A program made the translations under genes and the position numbers. A stretch of 5,562 bases of DNA. Source: Nitrospirota bacterium (GTDB taxonomy: Bacteria > Nitrospirota > Thermodesulfovibrionia > UBA6902 > BMS3Bbin08). Where the stretch lies: positions 1 through 5,562 of the forward strand of contig JACQXH010000234.1 in assembly GCA_016208845.1 (NCBI GenBank), read 5' to 3'. The notes under the pieces are model-generated. The model was not told the DNA's origin. It did not search any database and saw only the letters and a program-made list of their open reading frames with translations. Below, piece by piece: positions 1-4,769 of the stretch. How positions within the stretch are numbered: position 1 is the stretch's first letter; each line of letters opens with the position of its first letter.

Positions 1-224
1 GCTTCGGTCTGTAATTGCAATACCTTGTCTTTGGCCGCAAGTTCAGCTTCCTTTTTTATTGCCTCAGCCTCCCTTTTTGCCTCCAGCAGGAATTTTTCAG
101 CCTTCCCTTCGCTTTCCTGAAGTTTTCTGCCGAGAGTTGCTTTAAAATATGCGGCTGCGATGACAAAGCCCACCGCAAGACCGCCTGCCAATGCGAGATA
201 GATTAGATATGGATTATTAGCCAT
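1..224 (-). CDS. rny: Ribonuclease Y, N-terminal part (cut by left window edge)
   Basis: Only the first 74 codons are in the window. The protein begins MANNPYLIYLALAGGLAVGF and has one hydrophobic membrane segment at about residues 7-26. A charged Ala/Glu/Lys-rich coiled coil follows, including EAKREAEAIKKEAE near residues 48-61. A short N-terminal anchor followed by this coiled coil is typical of RNase Y, a membrane-bound endoribonuclease that starts mRNA decay. In the family, KH and HD domains follow to give roughly 510-520 residues; they lie outside the window, so catalytic residues cannot be checked. The ATG at 224-222 is chosen because AAGGAGGA lies 6 bases upstream. The start overlaps the last 8 bases of rarA, so the two are probably co-transcribed and translationally coupled. 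Another membrane-anchored coiled-coil protein is the only serious alternative. Confidence 0.88.
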   Translation of the reverse strand, partial: MANNPYLIYLALAGGLAVGFVIAAAYFKATLGRKLQESEGKAEKFLLEAKREAEAIKKEAELAAKDKVLQLQTE

Positions 225-1488
225 TATTGATCCTCCTTTTCTGTAGTCTCCTGTTGAATATTTTTTCATGACCTTCTTCAGTCGGGAAAAAGAACCTTTT
301 CTTCAGCGGCATGTATTCCTGAGCCACAAAGTGGCCTTCATGATTATGCGCATACTTGTATCCTGTGCCGGCACCCAGCCGGGCAGCGCCGGAATAACCT
401 GTGCTTTTCAGATGAGAAGGCACAGGCGCGGTCCTCTCTTCTCTTACCGCTGAAAGCGCATTTTCTATCCCTGTGTATGATGCATTGCTCTTGGGCGCCA
501 TTGCGATATAGATTGCGGCCTGAGCAAGAGGTATTCTGGCCTCGGGCATTCCTATTGATTCCGCGGCCTTCATGGCAGCAACCGCCACCTGGAGCGCTGC
601 AGGGTCTGCATTGCCCACATCTTCTGACGCACAGATGACTATTCTCCTGGCTATATACATGGGGTCTTCGCCTGCCTCTATCATTTTGGCCATCCAGTAG
701 AGAGAGGCGTCAGGGTCACTGCCGCGCATACTTTTAATAAATGCGGATATGGTGTTAAAGTGTTCGTCTTCATCATAGTATAAGGCCTTCTTCTGAAGCA
801 CTTCTTTTGCGAGTTCAATGTCATAATCCTTTCTGCCGGTGCTTTTTATGATAAAACTTCCGAGTTCAAGGGCATTCAGGGCCCTCCTTGCGTCTCCTTC
901 AGACATCTCAGCAATAAAGTCCATGGCATCAGGTGTAAGATTGATGCCGGCTTCGCCAAGGCCCCTTTTCCTGTCGCTCAGCGCGCGTTCAATTAAGGCC
1001 TTGATCTCTTCTTTTCTTAAAGGAAAGAACTGGAAGATCATGGACCTTGAGGACAGGGCCGGGATTATAGAGAAAAAAGGATTCTGCGTTGAGGCGCCTA
1101 TTAAAGTGACATTGCCGCTTTCAACGTCAGGCAATAAGGCATCCTGCTGCAGCTTATTGAACCTGTGGATCTCATCGATAAAGAGGATGGTCCTCTCCGC
1201 GCCCCTCGCTTTTTTAAGGGCCTCTTTTATATCGCTGATGCCTGAAGTTACAGCATTAAGGGATATGAAAAGAGCCCTGGTCCTTGATGCGATAATATGG
1301 GCGATGGCCGTCTTGCCTGTGCCGGGCGGGCCATATAATATCAGGGAGACAATAGCGTCTTTTTCAATGGCCTCTCTCAGCGGCTTTCCGGGGCCAAGCG
1401 TATGCGTCTGTCCAATGAATTCCGGTAAAGACTGCGGCTGCATCCTCCATGCCAGCGGAGCAGTCTTGGCGGACCTGAAAAGTTCCAT
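217..1488 (-). CDS. rarA: Replication-associated recombination protein A (RarA/MgsA family AAA+ ATPase)
   Basis: A 423-residue cytoplasmic AAA+ ATPase, full length for a family of about 420-450 residues. Visible motifs are Walker A GPPGTGKT (53-60), Walker B ILFIDEIH (101-108), a sensor 1 segment GASTQNP (131-137) and the sensor 2/arginine region SEGDARRALNALE (196-208). The C-terminal half carries the RarA signature: KALYYDEDEHFNTISAFIKS (about 234-253), then RGSDPDASLYW and ASEDVGNADP (287-296). This distinguishes it from clamp-loader subunits and RuvB. Family members act at stalled replication forks and bind SSB. The ATG at 1488-1486 follows GAGGTG with a short gap of 2-4 bases. The frame stays open upstream to a TAA at 1566-1564, but I see no better-placed start in it. 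The 3' end overlaps the start of rny by 8 bases. A 6S RNA lies upstream on the same strand. Confidence 0.96.
   Translation of the reverse strand: MELFRSAKTAPLAWRMQPQSLPEFIGQTHTLGPGKPLREAIEKDAIVSLILYGPPGTGKTAIAHIIASRTRALFISLNAVTSGISDIKEALKKARGAERTILFIDEIHRFNKLQQDALLPDVESGNVTLIGASTQNPFFSIIPALSSRSMIFQFFPLRKEEIKALIERALSDRKRGLGEAGINLTPDAMDFIAEMSEGDARRALNALELGSFIIKSTGRKDYDIELAKEVLQKKALYYDEDEHFNTISAFIKSMRGSDPDASLYWMAKMIEAGEDPMYIARRIVICASEDVGNADPAALQVAVAAMKAAESIGMPEARIPLAQAAIYIAMAPKSNASYTGIENALSAVREERTAPVPSHLKSTGYSGAARLGAGTGYKYAHNHEGHFVAQEYMPLKKRFFFPTEEGHEKIFNRRLQKRRINNG
231..238 (-). promoter_or_regulatory. Ribosome binding site of rny, inside rarA
   Basis: AAGGAGGA, a near-perfect Shine-Dalgarno, lies 6 bases before the rny ATG and inside the last codons of rarA. 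The two genes share ATGGCTAA at 224-217, so ribosomes ending rarA pass over or stop at the rny start. This fixes the rny start and suggests translational coupling. Confidence 0.85.
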
Positions 1489-1885
1489 ATCACCTCTCGA
1501 GGCAGTTTTTCTGCCCTTTGCAGTGACGGGTTGCAGCGGCCTGGCAAGCCTGAGACAGCGGGTTTATTGGGGCTGAAAGATGAATTTACGCAGATTATCT
1601 CGTTTTATGAACTAAACCCCGATTGAGCCCTCCCCGGGAGGGAAGGTTGTAATACGGGAGTGAATTTTATCAGCATTAATATGAACGGGATTATTAAATC
1701 TGCATAAAATATTTGTCATCTTCTTTTCCCAAAAAGCCATTACCCGGCTGAAAAGAGATACCAGCCCCTGAAGGCCGGTATAAACCAATGAACATAGATG
1801 CGGCAGGACCGCCCCTTTTGTCTTTTCAGCTAAGTTTACTGTCAAGGCTAAGATCGCTGTTAACAACCCTGCAACTGCATAATAT
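1489..1885. other. Non-coding stretch between rarA and the 6S RNA
   Basis: I see no convincing gene in these roughly 400 bases. The minus-strand frame open across part of it belongs to a longer frame that also runs through the 6S RNA, so I treat it as chance. Three hairpins can be seen. GGCAG-TTTTT-CTGCC (1501-1515) sits just upstream of the rarA start. CCCTCC-CCG-GGAGGG (1628-1642) has a 6-base-pair G+C stem. A 9-base-pair terminator-like hairpin at 1758-1781 is listed separately. I find no strong promoter for rarA here, so rarA may be read from the 6S promoter or from a weak site I cannot identify. Confidence 0.6.
1750..1781 (-). terminator. Candidate Rho-independent terminator downstream of 6S RNA
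   Basis: On the minus strand ATACCGGCC (1781-1773) pairs with GGCTGGTAT (1766-1758), giving 9 base pairs with one G-U and a 6-base loop. CTCTTTTC follows, a short and impure U tract. It lies about 110 bases past the predicted 3' end of the 6S RNA, so it could end a 6S precursor or limit read-through into rarA. The weak U tract keeps confidence moderate. Confidence 0.45.
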
Positions 1886-1889
1886 TGCG

Positions 1890-2063
1890 ACCCACCTTGC
1901 CGTGTAGACAGATGTCTTGAAACCCTATTTACATAGGTGGGTGCCTTGAAGGCAGGATTAGGCTTTTCCCGAAACATCGGGACGCTCACACCAGCCTTAC
2001 GTCGGCTCCCTAAGACTTCTAATTTGAGGTTCAAGTTTTCCCCCTATCACGAACAAGGCAGGC
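1890..2063 (-). ncRNA. ssrS: 6S RNA (RNA polymerase regulator)
   Basis: 6S RNA binds housekeeping sigma70-RNA polymerase by mimicking an open promoter, and the polymerase copies it into short pRNAs. The fold is visible. The closing stem pairs GCCTGCCTTG (2063-2054) with CAAGGTGGGT (1899-1890) using several G-U pairs, then CGTG (2051-2048) with CACG (1904-1901), then TAG with CTA. A central bubble follows. The distal arm is closed by TTAGG (2013-2009) with CCTAA (1962-1958) and tipped by hairpin TCCCGA-TGTT-TCGGGA (1982-1967). The 3' bubble strand carries the small hairpin CCTAT-GTAA-ATAGG (1937-1924) inside ACCCACC...GGGTTTCAAG. Read against E. coli 6S from memory, GGCTGGTG, the apical hairpin, AAGCCTAA and the CACCT...GGGTTCAAG block fall in the same order. 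The length of about 175-180 matches the family. Ends are approximate. Synteny supports it: 6S RNAs commonly lie upstream of rny in Deltaproteobacteria and near rarA (yrvN) in Bacillus. Confidence 0.88.
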
Positions 2064-2091
2064 TAATTAATCGCCTTTCCTTTTTATTCTA

Positions 2092-2120
2092 TTTATAACA
2101 GAAAAGAGGCTAATATTCAA
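2092..2120 (-). promoter_or_regulatory. Candidate sigma70-type promoter for the 6S RNA
   Basis: On the minus strand TTGAAT (2120-2115) and TATAAA (2097-2092) are separated by exactly 17 bases. The -35 matches TTGACA at 4 of 6 positions and the -10 matches TATAAT at 5 of 6. Transcription would start near 2085, about 20 bases before the closing stem of the 6S RNA, implying a short 5' leader that is trimmed. A start nearer the stem would need the poorer -10 GATTAAT. Confidence 0.5.
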
Positions 2121-2150
2121 GTAAAATCCCCCATCAAACTAAAATTGTTA

Positions 2151-2179
2151 TTGACACTGCAATTTCCAATGTGTAAAAT
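2151..2179 (+). promoter_or_regulatory. Sigma70-type promoter for the beta-helix/dockerin gene
   Basis: A perfect TTGACA (2151-2156), a 17-base spacer and TAAAAT (2174-2179) lie in an A+T-rich stretch. The predicted start is near 2186, giving a leader of roughly 290 bases before the ATG at 2474. It stands back to back with the 6S promoter, the two -35 boxes about 30 bases apart. No operator is obvious. Confidence 0.65.
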
Positions 2180-2201
2180 AAATTTATTAGCATTTCTTAT
2201 A

Positions 2202-2222
2202 GTTGGACGTTACCAACGGTAA
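2202..2222 (+). other. Two mutually exclusive small hairpins early in the leader
   Basis: GTTGG (2202-2206) can pair with CCAAC (2213-2217), or TTACC (2210-2214) can pair with GGTAA (2218-2222). The two share bases 2213-2217, so only one can form at a time. They lie 16-36 bases after the predicted transcription start. I do not recognise a known riboswitch class. The structures are small and may be chance. Confidence 0.3.
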
Positions 2223-2248
2223 GATAGGGCAGGGGAGGTCAAGGGACA

Positions 2249-2310
2249 GTATCGAGTTCAGAGTACATCGTACACAGTACTAGTTATGCGTTACGGGTTG
2301 CGAGTCACAA
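2249..2310 (+). repeat. Degenerate heptanucleotide repeat, consensus about GTTACGN (upstream block)
   Basis: Nine consecutive units begin with GT at 2249, 2256, 2263, 2270, 2277, 2283, 2290, 2297 and 2304. All steps are 7 bases except one of 6. The units read GTATCGA, GTTCAGA, GTACATC, GTACACA, GTACTA, GTTATGC, GTTACGG, GTTGCGA and GTCACAA. Because 7 is not a multiple of 3 and no frame is sustained, this is not coding sequence. It lies in the predicted untranslated leader of the beta-helix gene. It recalls the short tandemly repeated repetitive heptamers of cyanobacteria in form, not in sequence. Confidence 0.7.
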
Positions 2311-2313
2311 GAA

Positions 2314-2405
2314 GCGAGGTTGTAACAGAAACATAAGATAAAATATCAGACATCAAACGTTTCAGATGTTGGAATTTTGGGCTTGAACATTATTTGTTAT
2401 TTGAA
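2314..2405 (+). repeat. Diverged direct repeat flanking the beta-helix gene, copy A
   Basis: This block of about 92 bases aligns with 4536-4629 beyond the other end of the gene, in the same orientation, with roughly three quarters of bases identical by eye. Best-kept segments are GCGAGGTT-TAACAGAAA at the start, AAATATCAG in the middle, TCAGAT, then GGAATT-TGG and GCTTGAA-ATTATTT at the end. It contains no open frame of note. The tail includes the tandem heptamers TATTTGT and TATTTGA (2391-2404). Confidence 0.75.
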
Positions 2406-2419
2406 GTTTTGATTTTACA

Positions 2420-2448
2420 CATTACGCATCACGCGTTACGCATTACGG
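2420..2448 (+). repeat. Four tandem heptamers, consensus CATTACG
   Basis: CATTACG, CATCACG, CGTTACG and CATTACG run without a gap from 2420 to 2447. In the other phase they read RTTACGC, the same motif as the degenerate units at 2249-2310, so the 92-base copy A is bracketed by the same heptamer family. The block ends 11 bases before the G run that forms the ribosome binding site. Confidence 0.75.
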
Positions 2449-2458
2449 TTTTATAAAA

Positions 2459-2465
2459 GGGGGGG
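2459..2465 (+). promoter_or_regulatory. Poly-G ribosome binding site
   Basis: Seven consecutive G residues preceded by AAAA, 8 bases before the ATG at 2474, serve as the only Shine-Dalgarno-like sequence. It supports this start. A homopolymeric G run in this position could change length by slippage and alter translation. Confidence 0.6.
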
Positions 2466-2473
2466 TAAAGAAT

Positions 2474-4483
2474 ATGAAAAAGCTTCTTGTATTTTTGCTG
2501 TTGGTTTCTTGTTTGCTTTTAATCAATGAATCGGCATGGGCTGCATGTTCAGCAGGAACTGTCACATACAATGTTTGCAAAAGCGGATGTAGTTATACAT
2601 CAATCAAGACCGCGGTCAATGCTGCTAAAACGGCTAACGTCTGCTACATCATTAATATTGCGGATCCGGGTCCTTATTATGAAAATAGCATACTTATTAT
2701 TTCGTCGAATTTCGGCGGATTAACTATTAGGGGCATGACTGACGCAAATGGCAAGGCAGAAACTACAGTTGACGGACAGAAAGTCAGCGAAGTCTTCGAT
2801 ATATGCCTGTCTAACAGCGGCACCGTTACTTTAGAGAACTTAAGAATTACAGGTGGTATTACGTCAGGGGCTCCCTGCGTTCCTAGTGGAAATGCATATA
2901 GCGGTGGAATATCTGCAGGCATGTACGGCAATTCACAATTAACTTTGCGTAATAATGAAATCTTCTATAACACTGCTGGTGACGGCGGCGGCATTGCGAT
3001 TGAAACTTACGGTACTGGCACTCCAAAAGTGATATTGGAAAACAATGAAATTCATCATAATACAGCGGTCAATGATGGTGGGGCTATCATGTTTTCTACA
3101 GACACTTATTATATTGGCAATTTTAATTTAGACATGGTTGGTAACTATATACATCATAATTCACAACCCGCCTATGGAGCGGTTGCTTTTTATAGCTTTG
3201 CAGGTGATAGGGTTACTGCACGGTTGATAAACAATACGATCAGCGATAATATTTCCACAAGCTGTGATGGCGGTGGTCTGGAATTTATTGTAGGCGCCGG
3301 GGCGGATTATAATGTCGCGTTGCTTGGGAACGCAATACAAAACAACATGGGCGACGGTCTCAAAATTCATTTAGACCCAAGTGCTGGGCCATCAAATATA
3401 CCAATAAGATTTTATTCCTCTCATAATCTTATCTCAAACAATAAACCCGACACGCCCAACTGTAAATATCAAGGAGATCCGTCCACACAAGATCCATACC
3501 GGGGTTACCAATCTCCAGGAGGGACTAATACGATAGCGGGGGTGCAGATCCTATCTGCCCCTGATTTTTCAGCTCCGGTAGAATTCCTGTTCTCAAACGA
3601 TATTATAATGAACAATGTCCCAAGCTCAGGGACGGGTTCAGCCGATTTTCATTTTGTCGGGACCAATGTCCAACGGAACATGATCAAAATATCTTCAGAT
3701 AATTCATATATCAACACAGCGCGCCGCTTTACTTCAGGAAAAAAACAGGTAAGTTATTGTGCATATGATGATAACACTACATCCGGTCTTGCTCCAAATG
3801 GGGAATGTTATAGAAAGTATATAGGCCCTTTTACCTTTGTTGATCCGGTCAGTGATATCGACAATGACGGGATGCCTGATTTATTTGAAAAGATTTATGG
3901 CCTCTCTGTTGGAGTGAATGACTCAAACTACTATACTGACAGCGACGGCTTAACCAATATCGAGGAATATGATCTTGGCATTGACCCTACAAAAGCGGAT
4001 ACAGACAATAACACCGTTAAGGACAATATTGATGACTGTCCCATTTTTCCGGAACAAACAGATACAGACGGTGATGGGTTAGGAGATGCGTGTGACCCTG
4101 ATGATGATAATGACGGCAAAGCGGATAGAGCAGACAATTGTCCTTCAATTCCAAACATTGATCAGTCAGATGCAGACGGAGACGGCTTAGGCGATGCATG
4201 TGATAATTGCAGATTAGTATCAAATACTGACCAGACAGATGATAATTCATATGAAGATGACAATACATCCATAGATGGTGTACAGCATTACGGCGACATC
4301 TGTGATCCGGATTTTGATAATGACGGATCGGTAACGCTCACAGATTATGCCGTATGGAGGCTATATTACCGTCAGGCAGTACCACCTGCGCCTGCGTATG
4401 TCGATCTCGATAATGATGGCCTCGTGGGTTTAGGAGACTATGCAATCTGGAGGATGTATTACCGCAGTGTGCCCGGTCCGTGA
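2474..4483 (+). CDS. Secreted beta-helix protein with thrombospondin type 3 repeats and C-terminal dockerin
   Basis: 669 residues, predicted extracellular or cell-surface. Residues 1-23 form a Sec signal peptide (MKK, hydrophobic core, likely cleavage after AWA-23). Residues about 60-425 look like a right-handed parallel beta-helix. Asn-rich rungs of form N-x-I-x-x-N recur at 158-166 (LRNNEIFYN), 188-196 (LENNEIHHN), 221-229, 251-259 and 284-291, about 30-33 residues apart, with Gly-rich turns between. Residues 461-580 hold calcium-binding Asp-rich repeats: DIDNDGMPDLFE, then DSDGLTNIEEY, then two typical thrombospondin type 3 units containing DTDGDGLGDACD and DADGDGLGDACD. Residues 611-665 form a type I dockerin. 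Its EF-hand loops have Asp at 613/615/617/624 and 644/646/648/655, each followed by a Y-A-V/I-W-R helix. The helix could be a polysaccharide lyase-like fold or an adhesin; no catalytic site is identifiable, so substrate is unknown. It is visibly more A+T-rich than rarA, has its own promoter and lies between two related repeat blocks. Confidence 0.9.
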   Translation: MKKLLVFLLLVSCLLLINESAWAACSAGTVTYNVCKSGCSYTSIKTAVNAAKTANVCYIINIADPGPYYENSILIISSNFGGLTIRGMTDANGKAETTVDGQKVSEVFDICLSNSGTVTLENLRITGGITSGAPCVPSGNAYSGGISAGMYGNSQLTLRNNEIFYNTAGDGGGIAIETYGTGTPKVILENNEIHHNTAVNDGGAIMFSTDTYYIGNFNLDMVGNYIHHNSQPAYGAVAFYSFAGDRVTARLINNTISDNISTSCDGGGLEFIVGAGADYNVALLGNAIQNNMGDGLKIHLDPSAGPSNIPIRFYSSHNLISNNKPDTPNCKYQGDPSTQDPYRGYQSPGGTNTIAGVQILSAPDFSAPVEFLFSNDIIMNNVPSSGTGSADFHFVGTNVQRNMIKISSDNSYINTARRFTSGKKQVSYCAYDDNTTSGLAPNGECYRKYIGPFTFVDPVSDIDNDGMPDLFEKIYGLSVGVNDSNYYTDSDGLTNIEEYDLGIDPTKADTDNNTVKDNIDDCPIFPEQTDTDGDGLGDACDPDDDNDGKADRADNCPSIPNIDQSDADGDGLGDACDNCRLVSNTDQTDDNSYEDDNTSIDGVQHYGDICDPDFDNDGSVTLTDYAVWRLYYRQAVPPAPAYVDLDNDGLVGLGDYAIWRMYYRSVPGP

Positions 4484-4539
4484 GTAGGAGATTGAGGAGT
4501 AGCACATAGTAACTGCGCGTTACATATCAAGAGTCGCGA
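4484..4539 (+). repeat. Degenerate heptanucleotide block after the beta-helix gene
   Basis: This block starts directly after the stop codon. In one 7-base phase, units beginning GT or AT occur at 4484 (GTAGGAG), 4491 (ATTGAGG), 4519 (GTTACAT), 4526 (ATCAAGA) and 4533 (GTCGCGA); the units between are more decayed. GCGTTAC and GAGTC also occur in the upstream block at 2249-2310, in the same order and just before the 92-base repeat. Confidence 0.5.
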
Positions 4540-4629
4540 GGTTATAACAGAAAAATAATCTCAAATATCAGGCACAAGCATCTCAGATAGCGGAATTCTG
4601 GGGCTTGAATATTATTTTTTGGATTTCAG
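4536..4629 (+). repeat. Diverged direct repeat flanking the beta-helix gene, copy B
   Basis: This copy aligns with 2314-2405 in direct orientation. GCGAGGTT-TAACAGAAA matches with one change, AAATATCAG is intact, TCAGAT is intact, and GGAATTCTGGGGCTTGAA differs by one substitution and one inserted G from copy A. It lies about 50 bases after the stop codon. It has no inverted-repeat ends or open frame that would make it an insertion sequence. Confidence 0.75.
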
Positions 4630-4636
4630 GCAAAGA

Positions 4637-4652
4637 CTGACTTAAGCGTCAG
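4637..4652 (+). terminator. Weak terminator-like hairpin after the beta-helix gene
   Basis: CTGAC (4637-4641) pairs with GTCAG (4648-4652) around a 6-base loop and is followed by CATTTTAT. The stem is short and the U tract interrupted, so this is only a possible transcription end for the beta-helix gene, about 155 bases after its stop. Confidence 0.3.
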
Positions 4653-4747
4653 CATTTTATAAACCTGATGCCCTGCACAGGTGTCTTATGCATTATTTAT
4701 CACTCTTGTCCAAAATAAACTTATTCAACATTAGGCCTCTCATATTT

Positions 4748-4766
4748 TAGCTGCTTCGGACAGCTA
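4748..4766. terminator. Hairpin between the two convergent genes
   Basis: TAGCTG (4748-4753) pairs with CAGCTA (4761-4766). On the plus strand the loop contains C-TTCG-G, an unusually stable tetraloop. It lies only 3 bases beyond the stop codon of the minus-strand muramidase gene and faces the plus-strand gene. No clear U tract follows on either strand, so a termination role is uncertain; it may protect a 3' end. Confidence 0.35.
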
Positions 4767-4769
4767 TGA

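Noticed and set aside
15..206. Plus-strand open frame of 63 codons
   Set aside because: It is antisense to the rny N-terminus, which has a clear start site and family pattern.
839..1576. Plus-strand open frame of 245 codons
   Set aside because: It lies antisense to rarA, whose motifs and family match are unambiguous; this is the usual shadow frame of a well-biased gene.
1817..1845. Minus-strand TTGACA at 1845-1840 as a promoter for rarA
   Set aside because: The sequence 17 bases downstream is GACAAA, a poor -10 box, and spacings of 16-18 give nothing better.
1612..2034. Minus-strand open frame of 140 codons
   Set aside because: It runs through most of the 6S RNA, has no Shine-Dalgarno, and its translation has no recognisable domain or consistent composition.
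2249..2448. CRISPR-like or insertion-sequence origin of the leader repeats
   Set aside because: Units are 7 bases with no spacers, and there are no terminal inverted repeats, target duplications or transposase remnants.
2501..2512. Lipobox-like LVSC at residues 10-13 of the beta-helix protein
   Set aside because: Cleavage after residue 12 would leave an unusually short signal peptide, and the AWA-A site at 21-24 after a full hydrophobic core fits signal peptidase I better.
3931..4268. Two overlapping minus-strand frames opposite the calcium repeats
   Set aside because: They are mirror products of the Asp/Gly-rich repetitive codons on the plus strand and have no start signals.
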